This document shows, one piece after another, positions 1 to 7,925 of a stretch of 36,090 nucleotides of DNA. The translations under genes were made by a program, and so were the position numbers. Every line of letters starts with the position of its first letter. The stretch's first letter is position 1. Location of the stretch: positions 1-36,090 of the forward strand of contig JAGLRN010000029.1 of the NCBI GenBank assembly GCA_023136265.1, given 5' to 3'. Source of the stretch: Thermoplasmata archaeon. Lineage in GTDB: Archaea > Thermoplasmatota > Thermoplasmata > RBG-16-68-12 > JAGMCJ01. The notes beneath the pieces are model-generated. The model worked only from the letters and a program-made list of their open reading frames with translations, had not been told where the DNA came from and ran no database searches.

Positions 1-1464
1 CGCCATCGAGGCGAAGGAGTAGATGGGCTGCCACTTCTTGTCCCAGCAGCTGATGTTGTACCTCCAGCACGTGGCGAGGAAATCCAGCTGGGCCTCAGTG
101 AGCCTCTCCAGGGGCATCATCCTCTCGTCCCTCAGCCTGCTGTCGTGGAGCGGGATGAAAAGCAGCGGGACGTAGAACATGTCCAGATCCTTCATCTTGT
201 CCAGCAGCTCGAGGGTCTCCATCGTGTCGTCCTCGGTCTCACCGGGCCAACCCGTGATTATCGTCCCCAAGGGCCGCCAGCCGTTGTCGTTGAAGATGCC
301 CACACCCTGCGTCACGATCTCGTGCCAGTCCTTCACGTCGTACGGCAGGGCCTTCCCGCGCATGTACTTCTCCATTATTCGGATGCTCCCGCTCTCGATG
401 CCGAAGAGGACGGTCGGGAACCGCCTCTCGTAGCTCTTCCTCAGCCTGGGAGAGTACAGGGACTTCTCCTCGAGTATGGGCGTGAGCTCCTCCACCATGT
501 CAGGGTCGTAGACCGCCGGCGCGATGGAAGCGTGCGAGAGATGGATGTAGTCCACACCCGGGTGCTCGGCTATGGACTTGTAGAGCTTGACGACGGCCTC
601 CCGGTTGGGTTTGAACTTCGGGCCGCACTGGTAGATGAACATGTCCTCGGTCGCCGTGAAGATCGAGTTGGTGCCCCCCCTGACGTTCGTCTCCACCTCC
701 TTCATGATGAAGTCGAGCGGGCGGGAGTTCTTCCTCCTGTTCGTCGGGGAGCAGAAAGAGCAGCCCCTTCCGCAGCCTCTCGTGATCTCCACGACGCCAT
801 AGCTGGCGGCCCGCTTGATCGAGGGTATGGAGTCGTCGTCCACCGCCGGACCGTAGACCTCCTTGGGAAGCGGCTCGCCGTTCAGGGCCTTGTGGAACAG
901 GTCCGTCAGGACGTTCTCGCCCTCCCCGTGGACGAGCGTGTCGATACCGAGCTCGTCCATCTTGCCGGCGTCGCGGACCTGCCACGAGCCAGCCCCGCCA
1001 ACGATTATCCTCGGACCGCATCTGGTGAGGGCCGGGTCCCCCAGGACCTTCTCGAACTCGTACGCGTCCAGGGACTCCCCGCCAAAGCCAAAAAGCGAGT
1101 TGTACGTGAGAGAGACATAGGCCAGCCCCATGGAGTCCATCGTGGAGACGCCCACCGCCTTCGTATCCGGGCCGACGAACCTGCGCAGGTTGTCCGGGTG
1201 GACGGAAGCGACGTTCTCCTCGCCGAACTCGTCGATGAGTATGGCCTCCACCTTCCTCAACCCGTAAGGAAGGAACCTGGCGGTGCCGTCAGCATTGTCC
1301 TTCGCCTCCAGCCACTCGCTCTTGACGAAGAAGCTGGGAATGAGCTTCCTCGGGAAGGTGGCGACGAAGGCCGTGAACGGGTCACCGCTGTAGGTGCTGA
1401 TCTCAGAACGTGGAGCGGTGAGGACTATCGGAACTCCACCGTTTCCCTGCCTAGAGACCACCAT
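1..1464 (-). CDS. B12-binding-type radical SAM protein, C-terminus cut by the window edge
   Basis: The reading frame is open from ATG at 1464 down to base 1, giving 488 residues with no stop, so the C-terminus lies outside the window. An AGGAG Shine-Dalgarno sits about 6 nt upstream of the ATG. The N-terminal ~200 residues look like a cobalamin-binding-type Rossmann domain (GVSTMDSMGL, IIVGGAGSWQV, HGEGE). They are followed by the radical SAM cluster motif TRGCGRGCSFC, with Cys231, Cys235 and Cys238 able to hold a [4Fe-4S] cluster for SAM cleavage. Downstream, FGIESGS and TIITGWPGETEDD match the later strands of the radical SAM barrel. This layout is typical of archaeal B12-dependent radical SAM proteins, many of which are methyltransferases or ring-forming enzymes. 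The substrate cannot be told from the sequence. The gene is divergent from the small HTH gene next door. Confidence 0.88.
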   Translation of the reverse strand, partial: MVVSRQGNGGVPIVLTAPRSEISTYSGDPFTAFVATFPRKLIPSFFVKSEWLEAKDNADGTARFLPYGLRKVEAILIDEFGEENVASVHPDNLRRFVGPDTKAVGVSTMDSMGLAYVSLTYNSLFGFGGESLDAYEFEKVLGDPALTRCGPRIIVGGAGSWQVRDAGKMDELGIDTLVHGEGENVLTDLFHKALNGEPLPKEVYGPAVDDDSIPSIKRAASYGVVEITRGCGRGCSFCSPTNRRKNSRPLDFIMKEVETNVRGGTNSIFTATEDMFIYQCGPKFKPNREAVVKLYKSIAEHPGVDYIHLSHASIAPAVYDPDMVEELTPILEEKSLYSPRLRKSYERRFPTVLFGIESGSIRIMEKYMRGKALPYDVKDWHEIVTQGVGIFNDNGWRPLGTIITGWPGETEDDTMETLELLDKMKDLDMFYVPLLFIPLHDSRLRDERMMPLERLTEAQLDFLATCWRYNISCWDKKWQPIYSFASMA

Positions 1465-1520
1465 AGCTTCTCCTGTTGAAACTCAAGATGAACAAATACG
1501 ATTGCAGGTTATGATATCTG

Positions 1521-1534
1521 TCTATTTAACATTT
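1521..1534 (-). promoter_or_regulatory. TATA-like promoter of the radical SAM gene
   Basis: On the minus strand an A/T-rich box (GTTAAATAGA) lies about 60 nt upstream of the ATG at 1464. Initiation would fall near 1500 and leave a short leader carrying the AGGAG site. This is motif reading only. Confidence 0.4.
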
Positions 1535-1577
1535 ATTCCGAACAATAGCATGCGTCCATATCTATGAAAAGCAAAAT

Positions 1578-1585
1578 TCATATAA
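1578..1585 (+). promoter_or_regulatory. TATA box of the small HTH gene
   Basis: The box CATATAAT is centred about 27 nt upstream of the ATG at 1609. That places transcription initiation on or next to the start codon, as in a leaderless archaeal transcript. Confidence 0.5.
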
Positions 1586-1608
1586 TCCCGTTGCCTACAT
1601 GCTCCTGA

Positions 1609-1962
1609 ATGACCTGTCCAGCGGAAAGGAAGGCGATGCACAAGCTCACCGGGTTGGCGGAGAAGATCCTCGGCCTTCCCCAAACGGCGTCCAAGATCCT
1701 GAAGACGCTCACGAGGACGACCAAGAAGCTGAACGTCCGCGAGATAGTCAAGCGGGTCCGCAGGTCCGAGAGGAGCGTAAGGAAGTACCTCGTTTTTCTG
1801 ACCAGGAAGGGCATACTCGAGCGGGAGGCCGTGAGGACCGCCCGGGGCAAGCTAGCGTACCTGTACTATGTGGCCCCGGTCAAGAAGATATCCGCGGTCC
1901 TGAAGAGGGAGATCTCGCGGACCGCTAAGAAGCTGGAGAACATTGCGCTGCACGAGTCGTGA
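1609..1962 (+). CDS. Small basic winged-helix DNA-binding protein
   Basis: The 117-residue product is rich in Lys and Arg. Residues ~40-75 form a winged helix-turn-helix: a helix (NVREIVKRV), a recognition helix (SERSVRKYLVFLTRKG) and a wing (ILEREAVRTARGKLAYLYYV). It resembles MarR/TrmB-type regulators of archaea. There is no ligand-binding domain, so it may act as a simple repressor or a chromatin-like protein. Two starts are possible. ATG 1609 coincides with the initiation point expected from the TATA box at 1578-1585. ATG 1636 has a purine-rich GGAAAGGA 5-6 nt upstream and would give 108 residues. Its TGA (1960-1962) directly abuts the stop of the convergent Lhr gene, so the two transcripts must overlap. 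Target genes are unknown. Confidence 0.75.
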   Translation: MTCPAERKAMHKLTGLAEKILGLPQTASKILKTLTRTTKKLNVREIVKRVRRSERSVRKYLVFLTRKGILEREAVRTARGKLAYLYYVAPVKKISAVLKREISRTAKKLENIALHES

Positions 1963-4710
1963 TCAGTCCCAGAACCTTCTGGTCCTCGCGTACGTGACCT
2001 CCGCGGTCAGTATGTCCCGGAGGAAGTCCTCCTCGCTGTCGTGATACCTTCTCAGTATCTTGGCGGCGTTGGCGGCACCTACCCCCCTCGCCATCAGTGC
2101 CAGTACGGCCCTCTTCCCGTGCGCCTTCACGAGGTTTGCGGCCGTCTGTATGCGCCTGGCATCCTTCCTCTCCTCGGGCGTCAGTCCCGTCTTCTTGAGC
2201 AGCTTGGTCTTCTCCCTCTCCGCGGGATGGACCGCCGCCACCATGACGCCCTCGCAGACGAGACACGATATCTTTGGCGGGAGGTCCCCCACCCGCACCC
2301 TTCTTGCCGACCCGCAGTTCATGCAGTACAGGACCGCGTATGCGTCCTCGATCCTCTTCTTCAGCACGATGAGCGTCTCCCGGTCCACCTCGCGCGGTAT
2401 GAGGAACGCCCTCGACCACTCGATGCCCGTCTTCCCGATGGGGGAGAGCGGACCGACCTGGACCTCGATCTCGCCGTCGGCGATCATCTTGAGGACCTCC
2501 ACCGCCCCGTCGATGTCCAGCCTTTCCCAGATTGCCTTCTCGATGGCCTCGTCGAACAGGGGCGTGTTCTCGTACGCCTTGAACATCTTGGGCAGGTTGA
2601 CAGCCTCCCAGTCCACGTCCCGCCTGATGGCGCCGAACTTCTTGGCGACGTGGACGAAGATGCGCCTCATGAACGTCGAGTTCCTCAGGATGACCCTCAT
2701 GAGCGAGTGCACGCCGTCCAGATGCTTGGGGAAGAGCAGATCCCTGACCTTGGCGGGGTCGTACCTCTGCGGCACGCTGAGCACGATCCGGTAGGGGTCG
2801 GTCATGATGCCCACGCTCTCGCCCAGCCTCGCGGACATGAAGGAGGATATCATCTGCCCCAGCGTCTGGTTGACCTTGCTCCCGAAGCATGCGTTGACGA
2901 TCACGGTCTTCTTCCCCGCCTCCACCGTGACCAGCTTGTCCGTCGGAACGGGCCTGTCTCCCTGCCTGTCGAGGTATTCCTCGAACTGTCGGACGCCGAA
3001 CTCGTTGCACGGGTACTCGGAGTAGTCCCGCAGCCTCCTCAGCCGACCGACCTCCATCGCGACGTCGAAGGGGACGGGGATCTCCTCTCCCAGCCAGCTC
3101 GGCACGGACCCGATCTCGGCGATGGGCTCCACGAGGACCGTCGACTCCTGGAACTCAACGAACCTCCAGCTCGAGCCCCTCATGACGAACGTCGCCCCGA
3201 GCTTGGCGTGCTCGGAGACGAACCACTCGTCGAGCGTGCCGACCGTCCTGCGCGTCGAGATGTCCACGACCTTGTACGTGGTGACGTCGGGGATCATGGA
3301 GATGTTCTCGTAGAAGTACGTCATCGACCCCCTCGACCTCCCGATCCTGTCGTCCCTGAACCATACCGCCCGAATCTGCCCGAGCTGCTCGACGACCTCC
3401 AGGAACTCCTTCCTCAGCAGGTTCCTGAAGCAGTGCGCCCGCCTGAATATCTCGTAGGCCTCGTCCACGTGATATGAGGGCTGGGCCATCGTGAGCGCGA
3501 CCACCTGGTTCGCCAGCACCGCCAGGTCGTTCTCGCGCACCCTCGAGACCTCGAGCTCGCCGCTCAACGCCCGCCTGGCGATGACGCAGGCCTCGGCGAA
3601 GTCGTCCGGGCCGGTCGCTATCGTGACGCCGTCGGAGATCTCGCCCACGCCGTGCCCTGACCGCCCGATGCGCTGGACGAGCCGCGTGACCTGTCGCGGG
3701 GAGTTGTACTGCAGCACGAAGTCCGCCGAGCCGACGTCTATGCCCAGCTCCATCGAGGACGTGCAGATGAGAGCCTTCGTCGTCTCCCCCTTGAAGTCGT
3801 CCTCCATGCGGATCCTCACGTCCTTGGAGAGCGAGCCGTGGTGGACGCCGACGTTGGGACCGCCCTTCCAGTGACTGAACCTGGACGCCAGGAACTCGGC
3901 CGTGTCCCGCGTGTTGACAAAGAAGAGCGTCGACCTGTGCTCCTCTATGAGGTCCCTGCACAATCTCATCGCCGCCGCGTGCTCCTCGCTCATCTTCAGC
4001 TTCGACGAGAGCTTGGCGTCCTCCTTCCCTTCCTGCGGATAGTGGACCTCGATCCTCATCCCCTTGGGTATGTCGAGGACCACGGTCTCGATCTCGCGCC
4101 CGACCCCCGCCAGGAACGAGGCTATCTCTGCGGGCGAGCCGACGGTGGCGGACAGACCGATCCTCTGGACCTCGTGGCCCGCCAGACTGACGAGCCGCTC
4201 GAGGGCGACGGCGAGCTGCCCGCCCCGCTCATCCCCTGCGAGCTCGTGGATCTCGTCCACGACGACGGACCGGACGCTCTTGAGATGCTCCCGCAGCCTC
4301 TTCCCGGTGAACATGATCTGGAACGTCTCGGGCGTCGTTATGAGTATCTGCGGCGGGTTCTTGGACTGCCTCGTCCGCTCGGACTGCGGCGTGTCGCCAT
4401 GCCTCACGGCCACGTCGATGTTGAGCATCTCGCCGAGGACCCGCATCCGCTCGAGCATGTCGCGGTTGAGCGCCCGCAGGGGCGTTATGTACAGGACGGA
4501 GATGCGCTCCGGGTTCTTGTCGAGGATCCAGCTCATCAGCGGGAGCACCGCAGCCTCCGTCTTCCCTATGCCTGTCGGGGCGACGAGGAGGACGTTCTTT
4601 CCGTCTGCGATGAGAGGGATCGTCTTCACCTGCGGCTCCGTGAGCGTCTCGAACCCGAGCTTCGTTGCCGCGTCAGAGATCTCCGGTCTTAGGCGCTTCA
4701 AGACGTCCAT
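1963..4710 (-). CDS. lhr: Lhr-type superfamily 2 ATP-dependent helicase
   Basis: This 915-residue large helicase-related (Lhr) protein has two RecA-like domains: motif I APTGIGKT (44-51), motif II DEIH (152-155), motif III SAT, and motif VI QRIGRSGHG. A winged-helix and an Lhr-core C-terminal region follow. Lhr enzymes translocate 3'-5' on single-stranded nucleic acid and unwind forks or RNA:DNA hybrids in repair or RNA metabolism. A four-cysteine motif, C796-x2-C799 and C816-x2-C819, probably binds a metal. I chose ATG 4710 over the upstream in-frame ATG at 4776 for two reasons: homology begins at MDVLKRL, and a TTTTTAT box is centred 27 nt upstream, which fits a leaderless mRNA. The gene is divergent from tldD and convergent, stop against stop, with the HTH gene. 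Confidence 0.92.
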   Translation of the reverse strand: MDVLKRLRPEISDAATKLGFETLTEPQVKTIPLIADGKNVLLVAPTGIGKTEAAVLPLMSWILDKNPERISVLYITPLRALNRDMLERMRVLGEMLNIDVAVRHGDTPQSERTRQSKNPPQILITTPETFQIMFTGKRLREHLKSVRSVVVDEIHELAGDERGGQLAVALERLVSLAGHEVQRIGLSATVGSPAEIASFLAGVGREIETVVLDIPKGMRIEVHYPQEGKEDAKLSSKLKMSEEHAAAMRLCRDLIEEHRSTLFFVNTRDTAEFLASRFSHWKGGPNVGVHHGSLSKDVRIRMEDDFKGETTKALICTSSMELGIDVGSADFVLQYNSPRQVTRLVQRIGRSGHGVGEISDGVTIATGPDDFAEACVIARRALSGELEVSRVRENDLAVLANQVVALTMAQPSYHVDEAYEIFRRAHCFRNLLRKEFLEVVEQLGQIRAVWFRDDRIGRSRGSMTYFYENISMIPDVTTYKVVDISTRRTVGTLDEWFVSEHAKLGATFVMRGSSWRFVEFQESTVLVEPIAEIGSVPSWLGEEIPVPFDVAMEVGRLRRLRDYSEYPCNEFGVRQFEEYLDRQGDRPVPTDKLVTVEAGKKTVIVNACFGSKVNQTLGQMISSFMSARLGESVGIMTDPYRIVLSVPQRYDPAKVRDLLFPKHLDGVHSLMRVILRNSTFMRRIFVHVAKKFGAIRRDVDWEAVNLPKMFKAYENTPLFDEAIEKAIWERLDIDGAVEVLKMIADGEIEVQVGPLSPIGKTGIEWSRAFLIPREVDRETLIVLKKRIEDAYAVLYCMNCGSARRVRVGDLPPKISCLVCEGVMVAAVHPAEREKTKLLKKTGLTPEERKDARRIQTAANLVKAHGKRAVLALMARGVGAANAAKILRRYHDSEEDFLRDILTAEVTYARTRRFWD

Positions 4711-4797
4711 CAGACAATAAACGGTGGACCGCATAAAAAGGTTTGATGCGGCGTCGGGAAATGAGATATACGACACGCTCGTTCTGCAAGCGGTGAT
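4711..4797. promoter_or_regulatory. Divergent promoter region between lhr and tldD
   Basis: This 87-bp spacer holds two non-overlapping TATA-like boxes: TTTTTAT on the minus strand (4733-4739) for lhr and GATATACG on the plus strand (about 4765-4772) for tldD. Each lies about 27 nt from its start codon, so both transcripts look leaderless or nearly so. Confidence 0.5.
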
Positions 4798-6198
4798 TTG
4801 TTGCTAGACATGCTCAAGAAATGCCTGTCCTCTTTTTCGGGCGACTACGCAGAGATGCGGTTCCACGAGAGGAAGTCCACGTACATCCGCATGGCGGCGG
4901 GAGAGCTGGAGGACGCCTCCTACCTCAAGAACGCGGGCGTGGGAGTCCGCGCTCTCGTCGACGGATCGTGGGGCTTCAGCAGTACGAACGTTCTCGAGCG
5001 CAGCGCGATAGAGAGCGGTCTCCGCGACGCGGAGAAGGCCGCCAAGGTCGCCTCCCAGAACCGGACGGAGAAGGTCGAGGGGCTCGCTGGCATCGAGCTG
5101 GCCAAAGGGACCTTCCGCCCCGTGGTGAACGACCCCGTGGAGAACCACTCGTTGGAGGAGAAGATGAACCTCGTCATTGAGGCCGAAAAGACGGCGAAGG
5201 ACGAGTCGAAGAACGTGAAGTCGGCCATATCGGTCTACTCGGAGCTCGTCGACAGGAAGATAGTGGCCAACACGGACGGGGCCGAGTTCGAGCTCCATGA
5301 CGTGAAGCCGGAGTTCTACGTCTACGCCATCGCCTCCGAGAACGGCGACAGGGTCGCGGCCGCGAAAACGGCGAGCGTCACGGGCGGCTGGAAGGACCTC
5401 TGGCGCAGGAAGGAGCCGCAACAGCTCGCACTGGATGCCTGCGACCTCGCGTCGAAGCTGCTCCACGCGAAGCACGCGAAGGGCGAGGCGGCCACGGTGA
5501 TACTGGAACCCTCGCTTGTGGGCCTCATAAGCCACGAGGCGATCGGGCACACCGTCGAAGCGGACTTCGTGCTGTCCGGGTCCATAACCAAGGGCAAGCT
5601 CGGGCAGAAGCTGGCGAGCGAGCTGGTCACACTCGTCGACAGCGGGAACCCGCCGGAGGATTCGCACGGCACGGGGAACGTGCTCGTGGACGATGAGGGC
5701 GTCCCCGCCAGGACTACGAGGATCATTGAGGACGGCGTGCTCAAGTCGTACCTGCACGACCGCGAGACCGCCCTGATGTTCGAGACCGAGCCGACGGGTA
5801 ACGCGCGGGCGTTCGAGCACACGGACGAGCCCATAATCAGGATGACCAACACGTACATCCTCCCCGGCGACCACTCGCTGGAGGAGATGATCGAGGACGT
5901 GAAGGAAGGATACCTGATGCGCGGAGCGGGGGGCGGACAGGCGGACTCCAACGCCGAGTTCATGTTCGAGGTGGACGAGGCGTACAGGATCGAGAAGGGC
6001 GAGGTGAAGGAGCTCCTCAGAGGCGTCACGATAAGCGGGCAGGCGTTCGATGTGCTCAAGAGCGTCGATGCCATCGGTAAGGACTTCCTCCTCGACATAG
6101 GCGTCGGCTTCTGCGGCAAGTTCCAGAGGGCGAAGGTCGACGGCGGCGGGGGTGCCGTGCGCTGCAAGGCGATCATCGGCGGGAGACAGGAGGGGTGA
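4798..6198 (+). CDS. tldD: TldD family zinc metalloprotease subunit
   Basis: The product is the catalytic subunit of the TldD/TldE heteromeric protease, which in bacteria degrades unfolded peptides and matures some modified peptides such as microcin B17. The metalloprotease signature HEAIGH (HExxxH) is at residues 246-251, followed by TVEAD. The length (466 residues) and the C-terminal glycine-rich part (MRGAGGGQADSN) fit the family. Start choice is uncertain: TTG 4798, TTG 4801 and ATG 4810 are in frame. A TATA box puts initiation near 4795, and GGTGA (4792-4796) is too close for a normal Shine-Dalgarno at 4798, so a TTG leaderless start is plausible. The stop overlaps the start of tldE, so the subunits are probably co-translated. 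Confidence 0.95.
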   Translation: MLLDMLKKCLSSFSGDYAEMRFHERKSTYIRMAAGELEDASYLKNAGVGVRALVDGSWGFSSTNVLERSAIESGLRDAEKAAKVASQNRTEKVEGLAGIELAKGTFRPVVNDPVENHSLEEKMNLVIEAEKTAKDESKNVKSAISVYSELVDRKIVANTDGAEFELHDVKPEFYVYAIASENGDRVAAAKTASVTGGWKDLWRRKEPQQLALDACDLASKLLHAKHAKGEAATVILEPSLVGLISHEAIGHTVEADFVLSGSITKGKLGQKLASELVTLVDSGNPPEDSHGTGNVLVDDEGVPARTTRIIEDGVLKSYLHDRETALMFETEPTGNARAFEHTDEPIIRMTNTYILPGDHSLEEMIEDVKEGYLMRGAGGGQADSNAEFMFEVDEAYRIEKGEVKELLRGVTISGQAFDVLKSVDAIGKDFLLDIGVGFCGKFQRAKVDGGGGAVRCKAIIGGRQEG

Positions 6199-6200
6199 TG

Positions 6201-7538
6201 ATGCTCGACGTTCTGGATGCGTGCAAATACGCGGTCAAGAAGGCCCTGGAGCTCGGCGCGACGGAAGTGGAGGGCTTCGCCGCTGGCGGGAAGGAGATAA
6301 ACGTCTCGATCGAGAGGAACGAGATCAAGATGGGGAAGAGCCAGGAGCTCTCGGGAATAGGTGTTCGAGTGATCCTGGACCATTCGCTGGGCTTCGCATC
6401 GGTCAACAATCTCACCAAGGCGGAGATCGCAAAGACCGCAGAGAACGCGGTGGGACTCGCGAAACGGGCGCCCCCGCTCAAGTTCAACGAGCTTCCCGGC
6501 GTGAAGCCTGTCAGAAAGGTCGAGGGGCTGTACGACCCGAGGAGCAAGGACTTCACTATGGACGACGCCCTGGAGAACGCCACGAAGCTCCTGAAGACCG
6601 CCAAGGACTACGATCCCAGGGTCACGGTGGACAGCGGCTACTTCTCCGCCGACGTCGGACGCTCCGCAGTGGCCAACTCGAGCGGGGTGGAGGCCTCCGA
6701 GGAGGCGTGCGCCTTCACGCATGTCATCCTGGGCATGGCGGTCGAGGCAGACGACGTCTCCAGCTTCGACTACCGTTTCAACGGGACCAGGCGTGTGGAC
6801 GAGATCGAGGTCGAGACGAGCGCGAGGGCGCTAGCGGAAACGGTCGTCAACTCCCTCGGCGCGAAGAAGACGGAGAGCTTCAAGGGAACGGTGATACTGA
6901 ACCCCAACACGGTGGTGGACCTTCTTGCACCCGTGATCGTTTTCTCCACGAACTCGAACGCCGTGCAGAAGGGCATGAGCAGATTCGCGGGACGCATCGA
7001 CGACAAGGTCGCCTCGGAGGACCTGACCGTTCGGGATGACGGCCTCATCCCCGGCGGGCTGGGCTCGTCGAGCTTCGACCGAGAGGGACTGCCGCACCGA
7101 CCGCTCCCGATAATCGAGAAGGGCGTACTGAAGAACTTCCTCTACAACACGCTCACTGCAAAGAAGGAGGAGCGGGAGAGCACTGGCCACGCATCTGGCG
7201 GGATCTCGGGCCCGCCGAGGATCGCGCCGACGAACCTCATGATCGAACCCGGAGATGCTGACATCGACAGCCTGATTGGCGAGACGACCAAGGGCGTCAT
7301 CATAAGCAGGTTCTCGGGCGACCCGGACCCGATAAGCGGGGACTTCTCCGGTGCGGTGAAGGGCGGCTACCTGGTCGAGAACGGGGAGAAGATGAGCCCG
7401 ATAAAGGAGACCCTCGTGGCGGGAAACGTCTTCGAGCTCCTCAACGAGATCAGCGGCATATCGAAGGAGACGGAGAGGATAATGAGCTTCATCGCCCCTT
7501 GGGTGAGGCTGGAGAACGTCTCCGTCACGAGCGCTTAA
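6201..7538 (+). CDS. tldE: TldE/PmbA family partner subunit
   Basis: The product (445 residues from ATG 6201) is homologous to TldD but lacks the HExxxH zinc motif, as expected for the non-catalytic TldE/PmbA partner. Recognisable features are the N-terminal VEGFAAGGKEINVSIERN strand pair and the C-terminal DPDPISGDFSGAVKGGYL segment. Starts at GTG 6195, ATG 6198 and ATG 6201 are all in frame. AGGAGG at 6188-6193 is best spaced (7 nt) for 6201. The tldD TGA occupies 6196-6198, so the genes are translationally coupled. The gene ends 10 nt before the 3' end of the convergent tRNA gene. Confidence 0.94.
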   Translation: MLDVLDACKYAVKKALELGATEVEGFAAGGKEINVSIERNEIKMGKSQELSGIGVRVILDHSLGFASVNNLTKAEIAKTAENAVGLAKRAPPLKFNELPGVKPVRKVEGLYDPRSKDFTMDDALENATKLLKTAKDYDPRVTVDSGYFSADVGRSAVANSSGVEASEEACAFTHVILGMAVEADDVSSFDYRFNGTRRVDEIEVETSARALAETVVNSLGAKKTESFKGTVILNPNTVVDLLAPVIVFSTNSNAVQKGMSRFAGRIDDKVASEDLTVRDDGLIPGGLGSSSFDREGLPHRPLPIIEKGVLKNFLYNTLTAKKEERESTGHASGGISGPPRIAPTNLMIEPGDADIDSLIGETTKGVIISRFSGDPDPISGDFSGAVKGGYLVENGEKMSPIKETLVAGNVFELLNEISGISKETERIMSFIAPWVRLENVSVTSA

Positions 7539-7548
7539 GAGCGAAAAA

Positions 7549-7622
7549 TGGGCCCGGCCGGATTTGAACCGACGACCCTCTGGTTATGAGCCAGATGCTC
7601 CACCAGGCTAAGCTACGGGCCC
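7549..7622 (-). tRNA. tRNA with CAT anticodon (elongator Met, or Ile2)
   Basis: On the minus strand a full cloverleaf can be drawn. The acceptor GGGCCCG pairs with CGGGCCC, the D-arm is GCTT/GAGC, the anticodon stem TCTGG/CCAGA encloses the loop CTCATAA, and the T-arm carries GGTTCAAATCC. The discriminator is A, CCA is not encoded, and a T5 run follows the 3' end. The G1-C72 pair argues against initiator tRNA-Met (usually A1-U72 in archaea). Archaea also use a CAT tRNA for isoleucine, read after agmatidine modification, so elongator Met versus Ile2 is unresolved. There is no intron. A TATA box (TTAAATAC on the minus strand, 7647-7654) lies 27 nt upstream of the mature 5' end. Confidence 0.93.
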
Positions 7623-7663
7623 TCGTCGCGAGGATATGCTTTTCCGTATTTAAGACTGTAGCA

Positions 7664-7699
7664 GTGGTATCGGAGTTGGTATGTGGTATCCGAATTGGT
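7664..7699. repeat. Tandem direct repeat, two 17-nt copies
   Basis: GTGGTATCGGAGTTGGT (7664-7680) is followed by GTGGTATCCGAATTGGT (7683-7699), 15 of 17 identical, with a 19-bp period. The pair ends 16 nt before the TATA box at 7716, a position typical of an upstream activator or repressor site. Confidence 0.6.
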
Positions 7700-7715
7700 G
7701 GTTTCCCGACGAGCC

Positions 7716-7723
7716 TTATATAT
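7716..7723 (+). promoter_or_regulatory. Strong TATA box with no adjacent ORF
   Basis: TTATATAT is preceded by a purine/C stretch that could serve as a BRE. Initiation would be near 7745, about 180 nt before the next gene. It drives either a long-leader mRNA of the PKD gene or a short RNA ending at the T-run near 7875. Confidence 0.45.
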
Positions 7724-7925
7724 GCTGCTCATGATGGACTTATTGAGCCGTAACAGACAGTGTTGATTCTCTCCTGAGATGACGCTGGCCTGGAGGGGGG
7801 TGAACGAGCGCTCCATCACATATGCTGGATGCCGGACGAGAGTTCTATGAACGCGACGGCTCCTCCCTCCTTTTTCTGCTCATCATTAAATATCCAGGAA
7901 CCCATTTAGAAAGCGGGGGATAAGG

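Larger units (their letters stand above)
7623..7925. other. 303-bp intergenic region with tRNA promoter, tandem repeat and two plus-strand TATA boxes
   Basis: No convincing gene lies here. From left to right it holds the tRNA promoter (7647-7654, minus), two near-identical 17-nt direct repeats (7664-7699), a strong TATA box (7716-7723, plus), ~125 nt with no credible ORF, a pyrimidine-rich stretch ending in TTTTT (7861-7875), and a second TATA-like box (ATTAAATAT, 7885-7893) that suits the PKD gene starting at 7926. Confidence 0.6.

Noticed and set aside
500-1021. A 173-codon minus-strand ORF inside the radical SAM gene
   Set aside because: It is an alternative frame of the recognised radical SAM coding sequence on the same strand, with no domain of its own.
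7731-7777. A C/D-box sRNA (ATGATGG ... CTGA)
   Set aside because: Spacing between the C-like and D-like boxes and the internal pair does not fit the usual ~12-nt guides, and no K-turn pairing is visible.
7779-7850. A 23-codon ORF after the orphan promoter at 7716
   Set aside because: No ribosome site, no hydrophobic or other recognisable pattern; too short to support.
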